Below are positions 1 to 6,138 of a stretch of DNA of 9,278 nt, in pieces. The notes below the pieces were generated by a model. It was not told the DNA's origin. It was given only the letters and a program-made list of their open reading frames with translations, and did no database searches. Position 1 is the stretch's first letter. Each line of letters begins with the position of its first letter. Source of the DNA: Thermoplasmata archaeon (GTDB taxonomy: Archaea > Thermoplasmatota > E2 > DHVEG-1); NCBI GenBank assembly GCA_003649845.1, contig QMTB01000044.1, forward strand, positions 1-9,278, given 5' to 3'. The position numbers were made by a program, and so were the translations under genes.

Positions 1-224
1 ATAAAATGCCCCCCTTTCATATAGAAGACGAGTTTTTCTTCTCAAATATAGTAAGAGAATTCTTTAACCATAGAAGAAAAAAGATTAGATACACTATAAA
101 AACTCTATTTGGAAAGATAGATCAAGATGTACCTTTTCAAGATAGAAGAATTGAAGAATTAACCCCTAGGGAGATTGTAGAATTAAGTAATCTACTCTAT
201 AATAGATATTCTAAATCTTCCTGA
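1..224 (+). CDS. ksgA: Ribosomal RNA small subunit adenine dimethyltransferase KsgA/Dim1, C-terminal fragment
   Basis: This is the last ~73 codons of a gene that begins left of the window. Codons are in frame from base 3, and the ATG at 6 is most likely an internal Met, not a start. The fragment reads KMPPFHIEDEFFF, then a basic stretch FFNHRRKKIRYTIK, and ends in LTPREIVELSNLLYNR. This matches the small helical C-terminal domain of archaeal KsgA/Dim1, where a K-x-PPF segment precedes 'LFxHRRKKxRNAL' and the protein ends with 'LTPEEhhELANLL'. Known role of the family: it dimethylates two adjacent adenines in the 3'-terminal helix of 16S rRNA during small-subunit maturation. The catalytic SAM domain lies outside the window, so activity cannot be judged. 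Its last 14 nt overlap the 3' end of the convergent methyltransferase gene. An independent 72-residue protein is the alternative, but there is no ribosome-binding site before the ATG. Confidence 0.75.
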   Translation, partial: KMPPFHIEDEFFFSNIVREFFNHRRKKIRYTIKTLFGKIDQDVPFQDRRIEELTPREIVELSNLLYNRYSKSS

Positions 225-900
225 TATATGCAAAATAGTTATCCGAATGATATCTAGAGTTTAATCTAACAGATTTTATCTCCTCTATATATAACCCTGC
301 TTCTAATATATCTCTCTTAAACTCCCTTTTACTATATAGATGATAAAACCTTGGTATATTCAAACCATTTTGCTTCCAATATATGGTTATATCCCCAAAT
401 TCTTCCACCCTAGAGGTTTTAAATAAATTTTTTATGAAAAAATTCTGGAATCTATCCTGCCATCGTGACCACACTGAGATTAAACCAATACCATTCTTCT
501 TCATAATACGTTTTACTTCCCTCAAAGATTTAATTCTATTCTCCCTATATTTTATATTATGAAGAGATGCAATGTAGAGAATAGCATCAAAACTATCGTC
601 TCTAAAAGGTAGATCTTTAAGATTCCCATGTATAAGCTCGATATTCTTCATACCAATGGTTTTATTTTGTATAATCTTTAAGAGATTTAACGATATATCT
701 AATCCAACTGCTTTTATACAATGTTGTGCACATGGAATTAGATGTCTACCGTTTCCACAGCCAAGATCGACTATTACACTATCTTTTGGTAGCTTTTCAA
801 TGAATTCAATGCATATCTTCCAAGGCTTACCCCTAGTTTTATCGAAACTACTAGCTATACTATCCCATATCTCCTCATTTTTCTCATCTAGTATTCTCAT
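211..900 (-). CDS. Trm9/ALKBH8-like class I SAM-dependent methyltransferase, probably tRNA wobble-uridine modifying
   Basis: The protein has 229 residues. SAM-binding motif I is VDLGCGNGRH (D45-G51), followed by the acidic motif II residue D68 in GLDIS and the DLPF...DSFDAIL segment (96-108). Its Trm9 signature is the block A-S-L-H-N-I followed by ER/RI-type helix residues (111-127), then LISVWSRWQDRF (140-151), and later RFYHLYSKREF (184-194). Eukaryotic Trm9 has IAVIHH...ALIYVWA and RYYHLY at the same places. Trm9 methylates carboxymethyluridine at tRNA position 34 to the methyl ester, with the partner Trm112, and archaeal homologues are known. The fold and SAM binding are well supported; the tRNA substrate is inferred. 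The ATG at 900 has no clear Shine-Dalgarno sequence, but a TATA element lies about 32 nt upstream, so the mRNA is probably near-leaderless. It is convergent with the ksgA fragment and shares 14 nt with it. Confidence 0.85.
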   Translation of the reverse strand: MRILDEKNEEIWDSIASSFDKTRGKPWKICIEFIEKLPKDSVIVDLGCGNGRHLIPCAQHCIKAVGLDISLNLLKIIQNKTIGMKNIELIHGNLKDLPFRDDSFDAILYIASLHNIKYRENRIKSLREVKRIMKKNGIGLISVWSRWQDRFQNFFIKNLFKTSRVEEFGDITIYWKQNGLNIPRFYHLYSKREFKRDILEAGLYIEEIKSVRLNSRYHSDNYFAYIRKI

Positions 901-927
901 GGTAACATCTTTAGAGTAATATCTATG

Positions 928-937
928 TTTTATAAAA
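928..937 (-). promoter_or_regulatory. Candidate TATA box of the Trm9-like gene
   Basis: The palindromic element TTTTATAAAA is centred about 32 nt before the ATG at 900. With the usual archaeal distance of ~26 nt, transcription would start near 906. The leader would then be about 6 nt, which agrees with the missing ribosome-binding site. A second TATA-like stretch (TTATAAATA, about 967-975) is further away and fits less well. Confidence 0.45.
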
Positions 938-1077
938 GCAAGAGGTTTTACTCTCCATTCTATGGTATTTATAAGTTATTATAAATAGATGGGTCTTTTC
1001 TTCTGTAGATTAGAATTTACCATACTGCATAGAAATTACCGACGAATAACTCCCTCTTATCACTTTTTCAGCAAAAA

Positions 1078-1115
1078 TTTTTAGAGATAAGCAACAATTA
1101 GATTATCTCTAAAAA
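1078..1115 (-). terminator. 13-bp perfect hairpin downstream of the small secreted protein gene
   Basis: The arms TTTTTAGAGATAA (1078-1090) and its exact reverse complement (1103-1115) flank a 12-nt loop. Beyond the 13 pairs, one bulged base would allow two more A-T pairs. Read on the minus strand, the stem begins 24 nt after the TAA stop at 1140 and runs straight into TTTTTGCTG, a short U run in the transcript. That layout fits a terminator or an mRNA 3'-end stabiliser for the leftward gene. Archaeal termination depends mainly on U-rich tracts, so the stem may instead protect the transcript or bind a protein. No gene is seen in the rest of 901-1139. Confidence 0.45.
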
Positions 1116-1139
1116 ATTGAGAGGAGAGATAGATATAGT

Positions 1140-1502
1140 TTAAGATGTAATGTAGTTAGGTCCACCGCTTATAAGATCGATTAGCTGTTGAATCAAATTT
1201 ACTAGACTTTGAATAGCAGCTATAATGTTTTTAATAAGATTAACGATGCCTAGAACGCTTTGAATAATAGTTACTATAGTCATCACGAGTTTAATCAACA
1301 GAATTATCAGTTGAATTAGAAAATCAATGAAACCAGTTGGTTGAATATCTCCTATCTTACTATATAGTATTTTCTCTGTTTTCTCAAGGTTATTTACTGC
1401 GTTCATAACAGGAGTGCTTTGGGTATTTGGAACTGCAGTAGCAGTTGATATCATAAGAAGAGATACAGCCAAAGCGCCAATTGTGAGCATAATCTTCTTC
1501 AT
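1140..1502 (-). CDS. Small secreted protein with one long Ile/Leu/Val-rich amphipathic helix, function unknown
   Basis: I do not recognise a family for this 120-residue protein. Residues 1-23 form a textbook Sec signal peptide (MKKIM, a hydrophobic core, then STATA), with likely cleavage after A23. Residues 24-56 are polar and carry a short charged segment around 39-52. From G57 to S112 the chain is almost only Ile, Leu and Val, with polar residues spaced 3-4 apart (K71, T75, T78, Q81, N88, N92, S99, N102, Q106, D109). No Pro lies inside, so one continuous amphipathic helix or oligomerising coiled coil is likely. The mature part has no Cys. The start is supported by GGTGGAGG four bases before the ATG. 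It is divergent from the TSP3/transglutaminase-like gene across ~150 bp, so the two may be regulated together. It could be a surface or membrane-interacting peptide, a filament subunit or a toxin-like protein; none of these is shown. Confidence 0.75.
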   Translation of the reverse strand: MKKIMLTIGALAVSLLMISTATAVPNTQSTPVMNAVNNLEKTEKILYSKIGDIQPTGFIDFLIQLIILLIKLVMTIVTIIQSVLGIVNLIKNIIAAIQSLVNLIQQLIDLISGGPNYITS

Positions 1503-1506
1503 TTTG

Positions 1507-1514
1507 CCTCCACC
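1507..1514 (-). promoter_or_regulatory. Strong ribosome-binding site of the small secreted protein
   Basis: GGTGGAGG reads on the minus strand and ends four bases before the ATG at 1502. It contains two overlapping matches to the archaeal Shine-Dalgarno sequence GGAGGTG and fixes the start codon of the small secreted protein. Confidence 0.65.
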
Positions 1515-1536
1515 AAAAATAAAATAAGATATTTAG

Positions 1537-1546
1537 TATTTAAATA
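1537..1546 (-). promoter_or_regulatory. Candidate TATA box of the small secreted protein gene
   Basis: The palindrome TATTTAAATA is centred about 27 nt before the GGTGGAGG element. A transcript starting at the usual distance would begin right at the ribosome-binding site, giving a ~14-nt leader. A second candidate, TTTATAAA (1553-1560), lies slightly upstream and would give a longer leader. Confidence 0.45.
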
Positions 1547-1620
1547 TTCCCGTTTATAAAAATCAAATATATTTCTAAAAATAGGATAAATATAGATATA
1601 TTTACTCGAAATAGGAGAAT

Positions 1621-1628
1621 ATTTAAAT
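1621..1628 (+). promoter_or_regulatory. Candidate TATA box of the TSP3/transglutaminase-like gene
   Basis: ATTTAAAT, preceded by the purine-rich AGGAGAAT that could act as a BRE element, is centred about 28 nt before the ATG at 1653. The start site would fall within one or two bases of the ATG. This agrees with the absence of any Shine-Dalgarno match and predicts a leaderless mRNA. Confidence 0.5.
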
Positions 1629-1652
1629 TTCAATGTATGCATATTTCTATTT

Positions 1653-3068
1653 ATGAATTTACGTTTCAATACATCAATTCTTAGATACATGCTACTACTT
1701 ATAGTTGCAACTATAATTCTAGTATCTCTATTTCTACCAGTTGAAAATACGAATATACCTAATACTTCTACATCTAAAAAGAAGATTAAGGATACAGATG
1801 GAGATGGTATACCAGATAATGAAGATACTTTCCCAGATGATCCATCGGAATGGAAGGATTCCGATGGTGATGGTGTCGGTGATAATAGCGATTCTTTCCC
1901 ATATGATCCCACTGAACAGAAGGATTCCGATGGTGATGGTGTCGGTGATAATAGCGATACTTTCCCATATGATCCTAAAGAACAAAAGGATTACGACCAT
2001 GATGGTATAGGAAATAATGCTGATATTAATCCATATGTAAATCTTTCTATAACTATCACTATACAAAGATTTAAAGTTACCTCGCATGTTGATTTATTTA
2101 GACGAGCACAGGTTTACTTTGAAATATGGGTTAACGGTGAGAAAAAACAAGTGTTTAACAATAATGGTAGATACTGGCGTGTTTGGATAGGTAGAGAAGA
2201 GATAGTGGATCAAAGTTTTACATATGATATACCAGATACAACTAAAGAAAAATATACAACTATTGAAATTAAAATGTTTGATCATGATTTTCTTACAGAA
2301 GATGATCCAATAGATGTCAATAATGGTAAGGAAGCAGTTATTATTAGATTTAACAATGTAAAAAATGTTGTAAGTGGCGGTAATAACGGTATATCAAAAG
2401 GTGAACAAGGTGTTATATGGTATAATATATCCTATCCCAGTGAGATTACACCGCCAGAGGAATATTATACTAGATTATATAGATGGATTTTTCAAAATAA
2501 AACTTGGAGTTTAAAATTGGATATACCTGTTAGTAAGTATAAATGGTGTCTCAACTCAAAGGTTAATAGAGAACCACAGCTAGAGGGTATAGATGCGATG
2601 GCTAGTTTTGTAACATATAGAGATAAAACAGTTGAAACACTTGTAGATAAACTTAGAACATTAGGAAAAGGTTTTGATGACATAGATTATATTAACTTTG
2701 CTTTATCCTTCGTACAGCAAATTGTTAGATATACCGATGATAATGTTAGTAAAGGAGAAGAGGAATACTGGCGGTATCCTATTGAAATCCTTGTTGAAAT
2801 GGAGGGAGACTGTGAGGATAGTGCAGTGTTATTTGCATCTATAATCAAAGCCAGTAACTATAACGTTTCATTGCTCTTCTATGTAATTGAGAATAATACC
2901 GGTCATCTCGCTGTCGGTGTAAACCTAGATACAGCTATAGATGGATACTATATTTTATATAACGATAGTAGATATTATTATTGTGAGACTACTTCGATGG
3001 GTTATCTATTAGGTGATAAACCTAGTGGTATACCAGATAAACCAGAAATGGTCATACCTATAAGATAA
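1653..3068 (+). CDS. Membrane-anchored TSP3-repeat protein with transglutaminase-like cysteine peptidase domain
   Basis: The protein has 471 residues. Residues 11-29 form one membrane segment after a short basic N terminus (a signal anchor or uncleaved signal). Residues 47-128 are four calcium-binding TSP3-type repeats with the D-x-D-G-D-G-x-x-D-N core. Residues ~129-300 form a beta-rich region with a possible C2-like or jelly-roll fold (KMFDHDFLTEDDP). Residues ~310-460 are a transglutaminase-like domain: GDCEDSA with nucleophile C387, H418 in TGHLAVGV, and CETT (E445) where the third, acidic triad member lies. Archaeal members of this superfamily are usually thought to be proteases or amidases rather than cross-linkers, and the substrate is unknown. 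The order implies an enzyme held outside the cell on a calcium-stiffened stalk. The ATG at 1653 is chosen because a TATA element sits at leaderless distance; M13 is the next possible start but would remove the basic N region. It is convergent with leuS and divergent from the small secreted protein gene. Confidence 0.85.
   Translation: MNLRFNTSILRYMLLLIVATIILVSLFLPVENTNIPNTSTSKKKIKDTDGDGIPDNEDTFPDDPSEWKDSDGDGVGDNSDSFPYDPTEQKDSDGDGVGDNSDTFPYDPKEQKDYDHDGIGNNADINPYVNLSITITIQRFKVTSHVDLFRRAQVYFEIWVNGEKKQVFNNNGRYWRVWIGREEIVDQSFTYDIPDTTKEKYTTIEIKMFDHDFLTEDDPIDVNNGKEAVIIRFNNVKNVVSGGNNGISKGEQGVIWYNISYPSEITPPEEYYTRLYRWIFQNKTWSLKLDIPVSKYKWCLNSKVNREPQLEGIDAMASFVTYRDKTVETLVDKLRTLGKGFDDIDYINFALSFVQQIVRYTDDNVSKGEEEYWRYPIEILVEMEGDCEDSAVLFASIIKASNYNVSLLFYVIENNTGHLAVGVNLDTAIDGYYILYNDSRYYYCETTSMGYLLGDKPSGIPDKPEMVIPIR
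1791..2036 (+). repeat. Four tandem 66-bp TSP3-encoding repeats
   Basis: Units of 66 bp (22 residues) start at 1791, 1857, 1923 and 1989, and the fourth is shortened. Units two and three differ at 5 of 66 bases, and their first 36 bases (1857-1892 and 1923-1958) are identical. Units one and four are clearly diverged. In each unit, Asp/Asn ligands (D-x-D-G-D-G-x-x-D-N-x-D) are followed by an F-P-x-D-P-x-E turn. The pattern suggests a recent in-frame duplication of the middle unit. Confidence 0.85.
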
Positions 3069-3188
3069 TTTGACTAACCCTATAAACCATTAAGTATAGC
3101 ATACAGTAAATTAAAGATATTCTATTTCGACTAAGAAAATCTTGGTTTCTAAACCTAGATAGTTTTATTGATTACATATCAAATTCCA
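3069..3188 (+). other. Convergent intergenic spacer, possible shared T-rich termination region
   Basis: These 120 bases separate the 3' ends of the TSP3/transglutaminase-like gene and leuS. I see no gene. There is a small inverted repeat (GGTTT-CT-AAACC, 3144-3155) whose loop is too short for a standard hairpin, and a T-rich AGTTTTATTG (3161-3170) after it on the plus strand. Either could belong to U-tract-dependent archaeal termination, but the evidence is weak. Confidence 0.25.
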
Positions 3189-6005
3189 TTATTCTATATA
3201 TATAGCTGGTCTAAATGGAGATGCAAAGCTAGATTTACCTTTAGGGTCATAGATATCCTTGCTATCAGCAGGGTATATCTCTATATCACAGTTGAATAAG
3301 GATTCTAGATAAGATGTTTCCTCTTTTAGAAAGATTGTCTCATCTATATCAATAGTATATCGTTGTTTATCTTGGATTTTCCTCATCTCGTTTATTATTT
3401 TACCTGCAAACTTTGATATCTCCTTTGCTTTCTTCTTCATATCCTCATCAGTCAGTATCTCTCTCATTAGATTACTCATATCTAGTTTACCTTTACCTTC
3501 TAGTTCAAAGATTTTCTTTGTAACAGTTTGCTTCCATTTTGGTGTAGTATAGATACAGATTCTTTTTGGAGTAATCTTCGTAACCTTAAGTATCTCTTGT
3601 ATATCCTCTATTAAACCTTGTAGTAGATCCTCCTTTATCTCATCTTCCATGGAAAACAGTTTTTCATCATATGTTGGAAACTCAGCATTTGAGATGAAAG
3701 ACTCATATCTTATATGCCATAATTCCTCTGCTATATGGGGTGTTATAGGTGTCATCATTTTAAGCCAGGATTCAACATAATATTGTAGAATAGTTTTATT
3801 TTTCCCTCCTCTCTTAATATACCAGTTTATATCCTTCTGCATTTCAAAGAATATCTCATTTGCAGCTACTCTAAGGTTATATTCATCAAAAGCTTCTACT
3901 ATATTTTTGATTCTCCTATTAAGCATACTTTTAAGCCATCTATCGATATGTTTATTCTCCCCGCCGTCTATTGATAATATATTATATATCAAACTGTAGA
4001 GGTTTGCTAATCTATTTTTATAGATTATTACTGTAGATGGATCCCATTCTATATCAACAAACGGTGAACCAACATGACTATAATATAGTCGCATTGCATC
4101 TACACCATAGATCTTTGCAGCTTCTGCTATATGCGTTACACCACCTTTGGATTTACTGATTTTTTCTTTACCCTTCTGTGTAACCCACCAGTGTACGAAT
4201 ATACCATTAGGTCTCATTTCCTCTGGTAGTATAGCTACATGATTCATTATAAAAACTGGGAAATGAACTGTTTTATGTTCTTTACCACCAAGGTTTATAT
4301 CAACTGGATACCAATAGAGTACATCTCCTCTTATCTCCCCCCATAGTGCATCCTTCGCAGTTCCTTTGCCTAGGAAGATATAATCAAAGAATTTCTCTGT
4401 CATATCCATAGCTAGTAGTTTACCTTCATTTACATATTTAGAAATTATATAGTATATTGGGTATAAGGTGGAGTCAGATATAGGTTCTATAATCCATCCT
4501 TCTTTAAAGGGGAATTCTGTTCCCAGCCAAGAACCTTTTCTTATACAGGCTCTATCGTCAAACCATTCTAATACACCTGGTAGTTCTTCTTTATATTCTA
4601 TGGGATATATATTCATCTTCTCCACATGTTTTATCGATTCATTAGTTAGTTTTTCATCGCTATATTTAATGAACCATTGATCTGGAATTTGTTTTATAAC
4701 GACCTTCTCGCCACATCTACATATAACTTCTTCTGAGAATTCTCTCATAGTCAAAGCTTGATTAGATGATAATAATCTATCTTTTATCTCCTCTTTAGCA
4801 GAAGAAACCTTCATACCAGCGTATTCCATACATAGATCGTTTAATACGCCTGTGTGAAACTCTTTTTTATAAACTATATCAGTAGCTTCATCTAGTTTCT
4901 CAGTTTCCTTCTGACTGTGAATATTTAACTCATCACATACCTTAGCAGCTGGTTTTTCTCCCAACTCAGGTATATCAATAATAGTTATAGGTTTAATAGG
5001 TTCACCTGTTTCAACAAGTGCTATATAATCATAGGGTGCATGAGCTGGTACAGACATAACTATACCAGTTGCAACCTCTGGATCAGCGAATATACCTGGT
5101 AGAATAGGTACTTCTCTATCAACGATAGGTATCCTACATTTTTTACCTATAAGATGTGTTCCTGGTATCTCTTCATCTATAATTTCTACATCATCATATT
5201 GATAATTTAGTTTCCTAGCGGCTTCTCTAGAACAAATCCATATTTCACCCATAATTTTAATTTTAACATACACTACATCTGGATTAACCCACATATTTGT
5301 TACACCGAATATTGTCTCAGGTCTAAGAGTAGCAGCTGGTAGAATAGTTCCATCATCCATTAGGAATTTGATTACTGTAAACTCTAATATTTCAGCGTTA
5401 CCACCTGTTGAGATATCAGTTTCAGATTTATCAACAGCTACTGGACCACAGTTAGGGCAAAAAGGTGCATAATGTTGTTTTTGAACAAGTAAATTCTTTT
5501 CTTTTAATTTATAAAATTGCCATTGAATAAATTTTTTGTAACCTGGAGATATAGTACTCATACTTCTAGAATAATCTATGAGAAATCCAAAGCGTTTCCA
5601 ATAATCTTCTACATATACATTTCCAAAATATTTTACAACTTCATATGGATCTTTTAATTTCTCTATCTCTTCATCGCTGAGACCATATTCCCTTAGAGAA
5701 TTAATCGTTATGGGATCCTTTCTCTCTACTTTCTTTGCAAAACCAATAGATGGTATACCGGATGCATGGAAACCAGCGGGGAATAACACATTATATCCTT
5801 GCATTCTTTTGTATCTGGCTATGATATCACAATATGTGAAACCTCTCATATGACCAACGTGTAGATATCCTGATACCCCTGGGTAGGCAAAATGTATGAA
5901 GAATTTTTGTTTATCATTCCTCTTTGATTCATAGATTTTACTGTCAAACCAGTTTTTCTGCCATCTACGTTCTATATCCTCATAGTTATAGGGTTTCATC
6001 TGCAT
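3189..6005 (-). CDS. leuS: Leucyl-tRNA synthetase, archaeal type
   Basis: This class I synthetase charges tRNA-Leu with leucine using ATP in the cytoplasm. The 938 residues are in the normal range for archaeal LeuRS. The HIGH motif is HVGH (49-52), after FAYPGVSGYL. The KMSKS loop is KISKS (615-619). Between them lies the CP1 editing domain (about 220-345), with TLRPETIFG and SVPAHAPYD. D326 is at the position of the aspartate that anchors the amino group of misacylated substrates. Zinc-knuckle-like pairs are CPNC (C183, C186) and CRC (C429, C431). A helical anticodon-binding region and the archaeal C-terminal domain follow to residue 938. I chose the ATG at 6005, with AAAGGG nine bases before it and a TATA box upstream; an in-frame TTG at 6011 would add two residues, and an ATG at 5999 is also possible. 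No frameshift or missing motif is seen. It is divergent from the pilin-like operon across ~130 bp. Confidence 0.97.
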   Translation of the reverse strand: MQMKPYNYEDIERRWQKNWFDSKIYESKRNDKQKFFIHFAYPGVSGYLHVGHMRGFTYCDIIARYKRMQGYNVLFPAGFHASGIPSIGFAKKVERKDPITINSLREYGLSDEEIEKLKDPYEVVKYFGNVYVEDYWKRFGFLIDYSRSMSTISPGYKKFIQWQFYKLKEKNLLVQKQHYAPFCPNCGPVAVDKSETDISTGGNAEILEFTVIKFLMDDGTILPAATLRPETIFGVTNMWVNPDVVYVKIKIMGEIWICSREAARKLNYQYDDVEIIDEEIPGTHLIGKKCRIPIVDREVPILPGIFADPEVATGIVMSVPAHAPYDYIALVETGEPIKPITIIDIPELGEKPAAKVCDELNIHSQKETEKLDEATDIVYKKEFHTGVLNDLCMEYAGMKVSSAKEEIKDRLLSSNQALTMREFSEEVICRCGEKVVIKQIPDQWFIKYSDEKLTNESIKHVEKMNIYPIEYKEELPGVLEWFDDRACIRKGSWLGTEFPFKEGWIIEPISDSTLYPIYYIISKYVNEGKLLAMDMTEKFFDYIFLGKGTAKDALWGEIRGDVLYWYPVDINLGGKEHKTVHFPVFIMNHVAILPEEMRPNGIFVHWWVTQKGKEKISKSKGGVTHIAEAAKIYGVDAMRLYYSHVGSPFVDIEWDPSTVIIYKNRLANLYSLIYNILSIDGGENKHIDRWLKSMLNRRIKNIVEAFDEYNLRVAANEIFFEMQKDINWYIKRGGKNKTILQYYVESWLKMMTPITPHIAEELWHIRYESFISNAEFPTYDEKLFSMEDEIKEDLLQGLIEDIQEILKVTKITPKRICIYTTPKWKQTVTKKIFELEGKGKLDMSNLMREILTDEDMKKKAKEISKFAGKIINEMRKIQDKQRYTIDIDETIFLKEETSYLESLFNCDIEIYPADSKDIYDPKGKSSFASPFRPAIYIE

Positions 6006-6040
6006 ATTCAAATTCCCTTTCCTCGGAATATTATGGTGCT

Positions 6041-6048
6041 ATTTAAAT
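6041..6048 (-). promoter_or_regulatory. Candidate TATA box of leuS
   Basis: ATTTAAAT is read on the minus strand as CGATTTAAATAG and centred about 25 nt before AAAGGG (6020-6015). Transcription from it would start near 6019, giving a leader of about 14 nt before the ATG at 6005. This favours ATG 6005 over TTG 6011, which would lie only about 8 nt from the mRNA end. Confidence 0.5.
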
Positions 6049-6096
6049 CGTTTCCCATGTTTTTATTCATATAAAAATTTAATAAAATTATAATAA

Positions 6097-6105
6097 AATT
6101 TAAAT
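6097..6105 (+). promoter_or_regulatory. Candidate TATA box of the pilin-like operon
   Basis: AATTTAAAT is centred at about 6101, 27 nt before the GAGGTG ribosome-binding site. The predicted transcript starts near 6127 with a leader of about 12 nt. Other A/T-only stretches (6069-6100) lie upstream, so this assignment rests on spacing as much as on sequence. Confidence 0.45.
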
Positions 6106-6127
6106 CTATTTTTCATATAGCTCCTTT

Positions 6128-6133
6128 GAGGTG
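6128..6133 (+). promoter_or_regulatory. Ribosome-binding site fixing a GTG start
   Basis: GAGGTG matches six bases of the archaeal anti-Shine-Dalgarno complement (GGAGGTG) and lies five bases before the GTG at 6139. The next in-frame candidate, GTG at 6184, has its nearest purine-rich site (AGGAGGT, 6157-6163) about 20 bases away, which is too far. Confidence 0.65.
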
Positions 6134-6138
6134 TACTA

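Noticed and set aside
6..224. Independent 72-residue gene starting at the ATG at 6
   Set aside because: The frame is open to the window edge and the sequence matches the KsgA C-terminal domain, so the ATG is read as internal.
656..919. Plus-strand open frame opposite the Trm9-like gene
   Set aside because: It is antisense to the conserved SAM-binding core and has no recognisable motif or ribosome-binding site.
1499..1912. Minus-strand open frame that overlaps the small secreted protein start by 4 nt, as if translationally coupled
   Set aside because: It is antisense to the TSP3/transglutaminase-like gene and its promoter. Its Ser/Pro/Gly-rich start is the reverse reading of the Asp-rich repeats, with no domain of its own.
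1791..2036. Tandem repeats as a CRISPR array
   Set aside because: The repeats are directly adjacent, keep the reading frame and encode calcium-binding motifs. There are no unique spacers.
1734..2087. Further minus- and plus-strand open frames across the TSP3 repeats
   Set aside because: They are periodic, low-complexity shadows of the 66-bp repeats, for example His-rich HHRHH-type runs.
3144..3155. GGTTTCTAAACC inverted repeat as an intrinsic terminator hairpin
   Set aside because: Five pairs with a two-base loop cannot form a stable hairpin. It is kept only as part of a weak T-rich spacer note.
4468..4680. Plus-strand open frame inside leuS
   Set aside because: It is a shadow of the synthetase, whose strand is well supported by conserved motifs throughout.
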